A stretch of 64,000 nucleotides of DNA from VXPQ01 sp964608315 (lineage in GTDB: Bacteria > Bacteroidota > Rhodothermia > Rhodothermales > VXPQ01): assembly GCA_964608315.1 (NCBI GenBank), contig CAZSNF010000015.1, positions 1 through 64,000 of the forward strand, in the 5' to 3' direction. Shown here piece after piece: positions 21,767-29,215 of this stretch (its first letter is position 1; each line of letters begins with the position of its first letter). Both the position numbers and the translations under genes were made by a program. The notes under the pieces were generated by a model. It saw nothing but the letters and a program-made list of their open reading frames with translations. It ran no database searches and had not been told where the DNA came from.

Positions 21767-22759
21767 ATGCCCGACGACATCCTGAAAGATATCGAGTCGG
21801 AAATCATTGACTCGACGGAGGCCGCCGAAGCGTTCCGGGTCAAGTACCTCGGGAGAAAAAGCGGGAAAATAACCGGAATGTTCAAACGGATTCCGGAAGC
21901 CCCGCCGCAGGAGCGCAAGGCGCTCGGCCAGCGCATCAACGAGATCAAGCAACGGGCCGAGGCGCGGCTCGCAGCCTTTGAAGCCGGCCGTACGACGGGC
22001 GACGCCGCGCTCCGGGCGGCCCGCATGGACCGTACGCTTCCGGGCCGACTCCCCGCGCCGCCGGGCTCCCTGCATCCGCTGACGCACACGTTGCACGACA
22101 TCGCGCATGTGTTCGAAGGCTTCGGATTTTCTGTCGTAACCGGCCCGGAAATCGAAACGGAATGGCATAACTTCACGGCGCTGAACTTTCCGGCGGACCA
22201 TCCCGCGCGGGACATGCAGGACACCTTCTTCCTGGAGCCGGATCGGGTGCTCTTGCGTACGCACACTTCGCCCGTACAAATACGCACCTTGCTGACCGAA
22301 CCGCCGCCGGTGCGCGTGATCGCGCCAGGGCGCGTGTACCGCAACGAGGCCGTTTCCTACAAATCGTACTGCCTGTTTCATCAAGTGGAAGGCTTGTACG
22401 TGGACGAAGGGGTCTCCTTCGCCGACCTGAAACAGGCGCTGCGCCTGTTCGTGCAGGCCATGTTCGGCGACGACGCCCGCATGCGTTTTCGCCCCAGCTT
22501 TTTCCCGTTCACGGAACCCAGCGCCGAGGTGGACATCTGGTGGGGCGACGAAACCCTGCCCCAAAAAGGACGCTGGCTGGAAATCCTCGGATGCGGCATG
22601 GTGGACCCCAATGTATTCGCCGCCGTGGACCTGGACCCGGAACGATGGACGGGCTACGCCTTCGGCATGGGCGTCGAGCGCATCGCCATGCTGCGCTACG
22701 GCATTCGCGACATTCGTACGTTTTACGAAAACGACATCCGGTTCCTGGAACAGTTTTAA
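21767..22759 (+). CDS. pheS: Phenylalanyl-tRNA synthetase alpha subunit
   Basis: A 330-residue class II catalytic subunit. It has an N-terminal coiled-coil arm (about 1-85), then HPLTHTLHDIAHVFEGFGF, motif 2 GRVYRNEAVSYKSY and motif 3 GMGVERIAMLRYGIRDIR. It works as an (alpha-beta)2 tetramer with PheT, encoded 26 bp downstream. The TAA stop sits in TTTTAAGGATACTC, which matches the first 14 bases of the MITE terminus, so the stop may derive from a decayed element. Confidence 0.97.
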   Translation: MPDDILKDIESEIIDSTEAAEAFRVKYLGRKSGKITGMFKRIPEAPPQERKALGQRINEIKQRAEARLAAFEAGRTTGDAALRAARMDRTLPGRLPAPPGSLHPLTHTLHDIAHVFEGFGFSVVTGPEIETEWHNFTALNFPADHPARDMQDTFFLEPDRVLLRTHTSPVQIRTLLTEPPPVRVIAPGRVYRNEAVSYKSYCLFHQVEGLYVDEGVSFADLKQALRLFVQAMFGDDARMRFRPSFFPFTEPSAEVDIWWGDETLPQKGRWLEILGCGMVDPNVFAAVDLDPERWTGYAFGMGVERIAMLRYGIRDIRTFYENDIRFLEQF

Positions 22760-22785
22760 GGATACTCAAGCAGGACACTGAAGCC

Positions 22786-25308
22786 ATGAACGTCTCGTAC
22801 AACTGGCTGCGGGAATACGCGCCCGTCAGGGAAAGCCCGGAGGAACTGGCCGAAATCCTCACTATGGGCGGCCTGGAAGTCGAAGAGGTCCGGAAAATCG
22901 GGTCGTCGCTGGACGGAGTCGTCGTGGGGCGGGTGGAGCGCGTACGGCCCCATCCGAACGCCGACCGGCTTGTCTGTTGCGAGGTGAACCTGGGCGATCC
23001 GGAAACCGCCCGCATCGTGTGCGGCGCCCCGAATGTCGCCGCCGGACAATACGTACCGGTCGCCGCGCCGGGCGCCGCCCTCTCGTTGCCCGACCGGAAA
23101 AACCCCGGTCAGCGCATGTCCGTCGTCATCCGCAAAACGAAACTGCGCGGCGAACCCTCGGAAGGCATGATTTGCGCGGAAGACGAACTGGGGCTTTCCG
23201 ACAACCACGACGAAATCATGGCGCTTCCCGTCGAGGACGGCGTAACGCCCCGCATCGGGCAGCCGTTTGCGGAATACCTTGCCGCCCGCGGCGTCGCGCC
23301 CGGAGACGCCGTGCTGGACGTCAGCATTACGCCCAACCGACCGGACGCCGCCAGCCACCTCGGCGTAGCCCGCGACGCAGCAGCGCTTACCGGCTGCGCC
23401 CTGCGCCTCCCGGAAGCGCCGGACCCGGAACCCGGCGGCGAGGCAGCCCGACTTGTTGCGATCGACATACAAGCCCCGGAGGCGTGTCCGCGATACGTGG
23501 CGATGATCGTGCGCAACGTAACCGTCTGCGAATCCCCGCGCTGGCTTCAGCTTAGGCTGAAGGCGATCGGGCTCAGGCCCCGCAACAACATCGTGGATAT
23601 TACGAATTACCTGCTCCACGACGCGGGCCAACCGTTGCATGCGTTCGATTTCGACGCCCTCGCCGGACAGGGCATTCGCGTACGGCTCACCGAGGCGCCC
23701 ACCCCTTTTACCACCCTCGACGACAAGGAGCGGATAGTTCCTCCCGGGACCATCATGATTGCCGACGCCGAACGCGACGTAGCGATCGGCGGCGTAATGG
23801 GCGGGCAAAATTCGGAGGTCCGCGAAACCACAAGGAACGTACTCATCGAGTCCGCCTTCTTCGACCCTTCGCATGTCCGCAGAGCCGCGAAGACGCTCGG
23901 CGTCCAGAGCGACGCCAGCTATCGCTTCGAGCGCGGCGTGGATCCCACCGGGCAAGTGCGCGCTGCGGCGCGGGCCGCCGCGCTGATGGCGGAGCTGGGC
24001 GGCGGAACAGTGGTCCCCGGCATGGTGGACGCCCACCCCGTCCCGGCGGCGCCCAGGTCAATCGCCGTGCGAGCAAAGCGGATAGACCATGTACTGGGGG
24101 CGCGCATACCGCTGGAAACCAGTGAGCGTCTGTTGCGAAGCATCGGTTTCGACGCAACGCGGGAAGGCGAGTCGGAAACCGCCCGAATCCGCTGCATCGC
24201 GCCCCCCTTCCGCCCCGATATTCAGCGCGAAGCGGATGTAATCGAGGAGATTGCGCGCCTCTACGGGTATGATCGCATACCGGAACCGGCCCGCGCAGCC
24301 TCCCTGTCCGGGGGCGCGGCGCGCCAAAGCCCCGAAATACGCTTGCGGCGGACGGCCCGCACCCTCCTTGCCTGTACGGGACATCGGGAAATCTACGCGA
24401 ACAGCATGTTGCGGCTGGAAACGGCGGAGCGCTTTGCGCAGATTGCAGGCTATGCCCCCGGGCAGGTCGTTCGGACGCTCAATCCGATCTCTCGCGAAAT
24501 GGCGACCCTGCGCCCCAGCTTGTTGCCCGGGGCATTGCAAGCTATCGAATTCAACCGCAACCACGGGCAACGAACGATGCGGTTTTTTGAATTCGGCCAT
24601 GTGTTCCGGCGAACGGATGGCGAGAACGATGCGGACAGCCCGGACGGCGCGGAGCAGAACGCAACGGCGGCGGAGAACTATGCGGAGCACGAATCCTTGC
24701 TGCTGACTTTTTCGGGACAAGCCGAGGAGGCGGACTGGAATACGTCCGCCCGTCCGTTCGATCTGTTCGACGCAAAGGGCGCGGCGGAAATGCTGCTCCA
24801 GCGCCTGCGTACGCCCGACGTTCGCATGGAACCTGCAACCGACACGCCCTCCCGACTGGACATCTTTTCGGGAAATGTCCATATTGGAAATATGCTGGAG
24901 ATCGCAGCGGACCTTTCCGGCGGCAATGCTCCGGAAAACATAACCTATGCGGTGGAACTGCACTGGACCAACCTCGCGCGGCGAACCGCGCCATGCCTGG
25001 ACCAGGCGTATCGGCCCGTGGAGCGCCATCCTTCGGTGGAGCGCGACATGGCCCTGATCGTGGACTGCAAGGAACCGGCGGGCGGCCTGCTGCAAACGAT
25101 TCGGCAAGCCGGGGGGCGCCTGCTGCAACAGGTCCGCCTCTTTGACCTCTACGAAGGCGAACAGGTGGGGCCGGACAAGAAAAGCGTGGCCTTCGCCCTG
25201 CGTTTTGGGGCCAGCCGAACGCTCACGGATCGGGAAGTGAACAAAAAGATGGCTCGTATCGTCCACGCACTGGAGAAAACGCACGGCGCATTGCTTCGAA
25301 GCGAATAA
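22786..25308 (+). CDS. pheT: Phenylalanyl-tRNA synthetase beta subunit
   Basis: An 840-residue protein with the full domain set: a tRNA-binding OB fold (about 40-150, VVVGRVERVRPHPNADRLVC), B3/B4 editing domain (about 210-380), B5 domain (about 420-500), catalytic-like core, and a C-terminal FDX-ACB domain (PSVERDMALIVDCKEPAGG, ending EKTHGALLRSE). ATG 22786 yields the standard start MNVSYNWLREYAPV; the frame is open upstream but overlaps pheS. Confidence 0.97.
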   Translation: MNVSYNWLREYAPVRESPEELAEILTMGGLEVEEVRKIGSSLDGVVVGRVERVRPHPNADRLVCCEVNLGDPETARIVCGAPNVAAGQYVPVAAPGAALSLPDRKNPGQRMSVVIRKTKLRGEPSEGMICAEDELGLSDNHDEIMALPVEDGVTPRIGQPFAEYLAARGVAPGDAVLDVSITPNRPDAASHLGVARDAAALTGCALRLPEAPDPEPGGEAARLVAIDIQAPEACPRYVAMIVRNVTVCESPRWLQLRLKAIGLRPRNNIVDITNYLLHDAGQPLHAFDFDALAGQGIRVRLTEAPTPFTTLDDKERIVPPGTIMIADAERDVAIGGVMGGQNSEVRETTRNVLIESAFFDPSHVRRAAKTLGVQSDASYRFERGVDPTGQVRAAARAAALMAELGGGTVVPGMVDAHPVPAAPRSIAVRAKRIDHVLGARIPLETSERLLRSIGFDATREGESETARIRCIAPPFRPDIQREADVIEEIARLYGYDRIPEPARAASLSGGAARQSPEIRLRRTARTLLACTGHREIYANSMLRLETAERFAQIAGYAPGQVVRTLNPISREMATLRPSLLPGALQAIEFNRNHGQRTMRFFEFGHVFRRTDGENDADSPDGAEQNATAAENYAEHESLLLTFSGQAEEADWNTSARPFDLFDAKGAAEMLLQRLRTPDVRMEPATDTPSRLDIFSGNVHIGNMLEIAADLSGGNAPENITYAVELHWTNLARRTAPCLDQAYRPVERHPSVERDMALIVDCKEPAGGLLQTIRQAGGRLLQQVRLFDLYEGEQVGPDKKSVAFALRFGASRTLTDREVNKKMARIVHALEKTHGALLRSE

Positions 25309-25377
25309 CCCGTTGCGCGCGACCGTTCGCGAGGCGGCGCTTTACGGAATCCCCTGATCGATATTCAATGCGCCAGC

Positions 25378-25707
25378 ATGTCGATAACCCGCAAGACGAA
25401 CCATTTCACGCCAGAACTCTTTGCCGATATGCCGAGTATGGAAACAAGCGCCGAATCGAAACCGGAACCGGCCACGCTGGACGCCCTGCGCCGTCGCATC
25501 GAAGAAACCGTCAAGCTCGTCAAACAGTTGCGCAAAACCAACGCCGCCCTCCTGAAACAGGTGCGCGATCTGGAAAAACGCCCCGCCGTCAACCCGGACC
25601 ATGCCTTCTTTTCGGTGCCCCGCAACCCGGATGCGCTAAAAAACGACCTGCGTTCCTTCATCGAAATACTCGACGAACATATAGAACGAGCGCACAACGA
25701 CGCATAA
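25378..25707 (+). CDS. Small coiled-coil protein upstream of zapA
   Basis: A 109-residue hydrophilic protein. Residues 33-70 form a predicted coiled coil (LDALRRRIEETVKLVKQLRK then TNAALLKQVRDLEKR), and the C-terminal helix is IEILDEHIERAHNDA. No signal peptide. It resembles in style small ZapB-like or cell-division accessory proteins, and its position 37 bp before zapA fits, but no family was recognised. ATG 25378 is the first start; an internal ATG at 25429 is possible. Confidence 0.7.
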   Translation: MSITRKTNHFTPELFADMPSMETSAESKPEPATLDALRRRIEETVKLVKQLRKTNAALLKQVRDLEKRPAVNPDHAFFSVPRNPDALKNDLRSFIEILDEHIERAHNDA

Positions 25708-25744
25708 TCCAAGCGCTTTCGATCCGCAAAAACCGGTATCTATC

Positions 25745-26056
25745 GTGCCCCAGTCCATCCGCGTCCGTATTCTGAATCGCGACTATTCCCTCGAAATAAC
25801 AAGAGGGAACGAACAGCGCGTACGCGAGATTGTGCGCTACGTCGATACGAAGATCAGAAAATTCCAGCGAGACCATCCCGATCAGCCGGATATAACGGCC
25901 CCTGTGATCGTGGCGCTGGACATCGCAGAGAAACTCTATGCGGAACGCGAACAACAGACCGAAACCGAAACCGGCCTGGAAAAGGATATAGGCCGCCTCA
26001 TTGCCTCGCTGGACGCCGTGTTGCCTGCCGGAGAATCGTCGGCTCCCGGCGAATAA
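25745..26056 (+). CDS. zapA: Cell division protein ZapA
   Basis: A 103-residue ZapA-family protein with an N-terminal beta-rich part (SIRVRILNRDYSLEITRGNE) and a helical dimerisation region (VREIVRYVDTKIRKFQRDHP, VALDIAEKLYAEREQQ). ZapA binds and cross-links FtsZ filaments at the division ring. It is preceded by a coiled-coil gene that may be its partner, and followed 4 bp later by the full-length MITE copy E. Confidence 0.88.
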   Translation: MPQSIRVRILNRDYSLEITRGNEQRVREIVRYVDTKIRKFQRDHPDQPDITAPVIVALDIAEKLYAEREQQTETETGLEKDIGRLIASLDAVLPAGESSAPGE

Positions 26057-26060
26057 AGGG

Positions 26061-26322
26061 TTAAGGAACCTCTGATTAATTCTACTTCGATCAGCGCTTC
26101 GCGTTCGCGCGTACAGTGACATTATGACGGCATCGTTGAAATCAGCGGCATACGCTACGGATTCGGGCGCAGCGGACGCGAAGCGCCCTTCGGGAGGCCG
26201 CGAGGAACGCGCTGGCCGCGTCATTCCTCATTATGCGGGGCCTGCCGCATTGCTTCGTCATTCCTTGCCAGCGCGTCCCTCGCAGCCTCTGAACTTTGCA
26301 GAATTAATCAGAGGTCCCTTAA
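26061..26322 (+). mobile_element. Full-length MITE-like element, copy E (262 bp)
   Basis: The ends TTAAGGAACCTCTGATTAAT and, on the other strand, TTAAGGGACCTCTGATTAAT match at 23 of 25 bases, so this is a terminal-inverted-repeat element. Inside are a GC-rich left segment, an ATG followed by GCATCGTTGAAATCAGCGG, GCGCCCTTCGGGAGG, and a long imperfect stem formed by GAGGCCGCGAGGAACGCGCT and GCGCGTCCCTCGCAGCCTC. It encodes no transposase. TTAA at each end may be a target duplication or part of the inverted repeat. Confidence 0.85.
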
Positions 26323-26335
26323 ACCGGCGCGTTTT

Positions 26336-27079
26336 TCAGTCTCCCCGGTTCCGCCCCCTGTACAGGGAAACCACGCCGAACGTCAGCGGCTTCCACAACA
26401 AATCCTCGTACCCGGCCAGCCGCAATTCGTCCAGAAAGCGCTCGCCGGACGGAAACACCTTTACGGAAGCAGGCAGATACTTGTAGGCGCCCGAATTGCC
26501 CGAGAGAAGACGGCCGGCAAGGGGCAGCGCGATGTCCGAGTAGACCTCGTACAACTTTCGGATCAACAAGGAACCGGGCTGACTGAACTCAAGGACCACC
26601 AGCGTCCCCCCTGGACGGAGTACGCGCCGCATCTCCCGAATACCGTCCTGAAGGCGCTCGAAATTGCGTACGCCGAACCCCACCAGCGCCGCGTCGAAAG
26701 AGGCGTCCGGGAAAGGCAAGCAGGCCGCATCGCCGTATTCCAGCGCGATGGTTTCAGAAAGCCCGCCGCGCCGAACCTTTTCCCGCCCGCGCGCCAGCAT
26801 CTGCTCGGAAATATCGACGCCCACGATACGTTCGGGGCGCATTGACGCGGCGGCAATGGCCAGATCAGCGGTGCCGGTCGCCACATCCAGAATCCGGGCC
26901 GGCGCTTCCATGCGCAGCAAACGGATCGCGGCCCGGCGCCACGCGCAATCCAGTCCGAAACTCAGCAGCCGATTCAGCAGATCGTACCGGGAAGCCACCC
27001 CGTCGAACATGGCTTCGACGGCTTCCCTCTTGCCCGGGGCCTGTCCCGGCGGCGGCATGCGATGGGGCGACGTAGACAA
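26336..27079 (-). CDS. menG: Demethylmenaquinone methyltransferase (MenG/UbiE family)
   Basis: A 247-residue class I SAM methyltransferase. Family motifs are MFDGVASRYDLLNRLLSFG (about 25-43), the SAM site ILDVATGTADLA, VGVDISEQML, and the C-terminal YKYLPASVKVFPSGERFLDE. It methylates demethylmenaquinone to menaquinone in the membrane quinone pathway; UbiE activity on ubiquinone precursors cannot be excluded but is less likely in this lineage. No other quinone gene is adjacent. The gene after it on this strand is separated by MITE copy E. Confidence 0.92.
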   Translation of the reverse strand: MSTSPHRMPPPGQAPGKREAVEAMFDGVASRYDLLNRLLSFGLDCAWRRAAIRLLRMEAPARILDVATGTADLAIAAASMRPERIVGVDISEQMLARGREKVRRGGLSETIALEYGDAACLPFPDASFDAALVGFGVRNFERLQDGIREMRRVLRPGGTLVVLEFSQPGSLLIRKLYEVYSDIALPLAGRLLSGNSGAYKYLPASVKVFPSGERFLDELRLAGYEDLLWKPLTFGVVSLYRGRNRGD

Positions 27080-27224
27080 AACGCAGCAGAAATATCAGCG
27101 TATCTTCAGGAGTTTGAATGCAACATACGCGCAACCCGAGGCGCGGGGTCCGCACGGGGTTTGCTGATATCCGGCCGGGAGCGCAAGGCGTTGCGGACAA
27201 TGCAAGGCGATCGTCCGACGAACG

Positions 27225-28202
27225 TCACAGCGCCTGCGCAATGCGCTGCACGGTTTCCTCGAACGGACGGGGACGCCACCCCAGTTTTTCACGGGCGCGC
27301 GCGTTGTCGTACCGATGCTCCGCGGACATGAAATGGGCGTGGGCTATCGGAAGCAGGGGTTCCGTGCGGGTCAAAAAAGCGCCCGCTTCCGAAAAACAGG
27401 CGGCGAGCAGCGCGACGGAAGGGGCCAGGCGAATAGCAGGAGGCGGCGCCCCGCAGGCCTCGGCCAGTTGACGGAAAATTTCTTTCCAGGACAGGTTATG
27501 GGCCGCCAGCACGAATCGTTCGCCGGATTCGCCGTACTGCATGGCGCGCAACATGCCGTCCACCACGTCCAGCACATCCACCACGCTCGTAACGCCTATG
27601 GGATACAAGCGCATCCTTTTTCGACGAATCTCGTCCACCATGCGCTGCGTGTTTTCCCCTTTGCGCCCCAGCCCGAAAATGAGCGAGGGGTTGACCATCA
27701 CCGCATCCAGCCCCTCGGCGACGCCCCGGCGCACCTCCATTTCCGCAAGGTGCTTCGAGTACCCGTAGGCGCTGCTCGACCGGGACCGGCGCCACTCCGC
27801 CTGTTCGTCCAGTACGCCATCGGGACGGGCGGCGCGACCGAGCGCGGCCACGGACGAGACATGCAGCAGACGGCGGACGCCTCGGTCCAGGGCTGCATTC
27901 ACCACGGCGGCCGTACCGTCCACGTTGACGGACATAAGGCGATTTCGGACGCGCGAAGAACCGAACCCGATATTGCCGGCCACATGGTACGCGTACTCCA
28001 CGCCTTGCATCGCCTCGTGCAGCGCCATGGGGTCCGTAATGTCTCCAAACGCATGCTCGACCTCCTCCGCTGTCTTCCCCAATAAATCCAGCCGGGAGCC
28101 GCGGCGGCGAAAAACGCGCACGGGAACGCCCTCCAGCGTCAGGCGCCGGGTCAGCGCCGCCCCGACGAATCCCGTAGCTCCCGTAACAAGGGCGATGGGC
28201 AT
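27225..28202 (-). CDS. NAD(P)-dependent epimerase/dehydratase family protein
   Basis: A 325-residue extended short-chain dehydrogenase. The Rossmann motif TGATGFVG is at residues 7-14, and the catalytic YxxxK appears as YGYSK with an upstream Ser (HVSSVAALG). The overall pattern resembles dihydroflavonol-reductase/HpnA-like members, which act on sugars or lipids. The substrate cannot be told. The gene ends 5 bp... upstream neighbour on the same strand is the biotin-carrier gene, whose stop (28207) is 4 bp from this start, so the two form an operon. Confidence 0.85.
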   Translation of the reverse strand: MPIALVTGATGFVGAALTRRLTLEGVPVRVFRRRGSRLDLLGKTAEEVEHAFGDITDPMALHEAMQGVEYAYHVAGNIGFGSSRVRNRLMSVNVDGTAAVVNAALDRGVRRLLHVSSVAALGRAARPDGVLDEQAEWRRSRSSSAYGYSKHLAEMEVRRGVAEGLDAVMVNPSLIFGLGRKGENTQRMVDEIRRKRMRLYPIGVTSVVDVLDVVDGMLRAMQYGESGERFVLAAHNLSWKEIFRQLAEACGAPPPAIRLAPSVALLAACFSEAGAFLTRTEPLLPIAHAHFMSAEHRYDNARAREKLGWRPRPFEETVQRIAQAL

Positions 28203-28206
28203 GCCG

Positions 28207-28734
28207 CTACGCTATTTCAAGGAGAATGTCGCCCTTGCCCACCGTATCGCCCGGCGCAACATGCACGGCCTGCACCGTACCCGCTCGCTCCGTACGCAAT
28301 TCGTTTTCCATTTTCATGGCTTCCAGCACCAGTACGCCGGTTCCCGCCTCCACGACTGCGCCCTGCGCCGCCGCTACAGACAGCACCATGCCGGGCATGG
28401 GGGCGTATATTTTGAGCATGTCGCTTTCAGCGCCCCCGGATAACCCGAAACGTTCAAACAACAACGCCCGGTCGTCTTTCAACGCCACCTCGAACGTACG
28501 TCCGCCAATCCCGATCCGCCGCCGGTCCCCGGACGCCTCCAGCACTGTAGCGACGTAACTTTTGCCGTCCAGCAGCAGGGCGATGCGCTCCCGCCCAAGG
28601 CGCTCGTACGAAAACGGAACGACGCGGCCATCGCATGCAAACCGGTTCGGGCGGACGGCGATATCCATTTCCCGCCCGGCGCATTCCGCCCGGAAATGCT
28701 CGGAAAACTGTTTTGTCGCCTGTTTTGCCGTCAT
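28207..28734 (-). CDS. Biotin carboxyl carrier subunit of an acyl-CoA carboxylase
   Basis: A 175-residue protein ending in a biotinyl domain with the biotinylation site LEAMKMENEL and APMPGMVLSVAAAQG; the Lys of AMKM is the modified residue. The N-terminal about 95 residues match the extension found in stand-alone carriers of acetyl/propionyl-CoA or methylcrotonyl carboxylases. The carboxylase subunits are not in the window, so the substrate is open. It is encoded 4 bp upstream of the epimerase gene. Confidence 0.88.
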   Translation of the reverse strand: MTAKQATKQFSEHFRAECAGREMDIAVRPNRFACDGRVVPFSYERLGRERIALLLDGKSYVATVLEASGDRRRIGIGGRTFEVALKDDRALLFERFGLSGGAESDMLKIYAPMPGMVLSVAAAQGAVVEAGTGVLVLEAMKMENELRTERAGTVQAVHVAPGDTVGKGDILLEIA

Positions 28735-28765
28735 GGTTCGAATCGGGAACGCAATTTCGTAATAT

Positions 28766-28860
28766 AAGGACGTCAGGGGATAATCTGATCAAAACAACTA
28801 CGCTCAGCACGTCGCTATCGCCCGTAAAGGACGCCATGATTGTATCGTTGACATCAGCAG
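28766..28860 (+). mobile_element. MITE-like element, copy F (left part)
   Basis: Left terminus GGGATAATCTGATCAAAAC, then CGCTCAGCACGTCGC and GACGCCATGATTGTATCGTTGACATCAGC, aligning with copy C (17986 on). The element's internal ATG is used as the possible start of the next gene; the right part is missing. Confidence 0.65.
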
Positions 28861-29123
28861 ACAACCCGCCGAATCGCTCGCGCGCGAAGAAACTGTGGCG
28901 CTGGGCGATCATGATCGCCGCCGCGCTCTTCTTTTTCGCCGTCCTGCGCGAAGCCGCAGACCCCTACGGCGACCAGCCGTATATAGAGATCACGCACGGA
29001 GACCATGTCCACTATGTGCCGCGCGATCGGGACCCGAAGGTGCCCCTCAGCAAATTCCCCCGGGTTCCGCCGGGCCCGAATGAAATCATCACGCCGGAAG
29101 GCCGCGTCGTGCCGAAGGAATAA
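28836..29123 (+). CDS. Small single-pass membrane protein, function unknown
   Basis: A 95-residue protein with one transmembrane segment (WAIMIAAALFFFAVL, about 23-37) and a hydrophilic, Pro/Asp-rich outside tail with GDHVHYVPRDRDP and PLSKFPRVPPGPNEIITPEG. No catalytic motif or family was recognised. The first about nine codons (MIVSLTSAD) lie in MITE sequence and correspond to the element's own conserved ATG segment. Translation could instead start at the internal ATG of MIAAALFF. The gene ends GAATAAAGGG, identical to the end of zapA, and is followed directly by another MITE end. Confidence 0.65.
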   Translation: MIVSLTSADNPPNRSRAKKLWRWAIMIAAALFFFAVLREAADPYGDQPYIEITHGDHVHYVPRDRDPKVPLSKFPRVPPGPNEIITPEGRVVPKE

Positions 29124-29126
29124 AGG

Positions 29127-29215
29127 GTACTCTGATTAGAGCCTGTTAACGCTGCGAATTCGGGGCATGGCGGACGTGAAGCGCCCTTCGGAAGGCCGCG
29201 CCCTGCCGCAATACC
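29127..29215 (+). mobile_element. MITE-like element, copy G (fragment)
   Basis: Left terminus GGTACTCTGATTAGAGCCTG followed by the internal segment GCTGCGAATTCGGGGCATGG and GCGCCCTTCGGAAGGCCGCG. It fills the whole gap between the small membrane protein and the TonB-dependent receptor (convergent). Confidence 0.7.
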
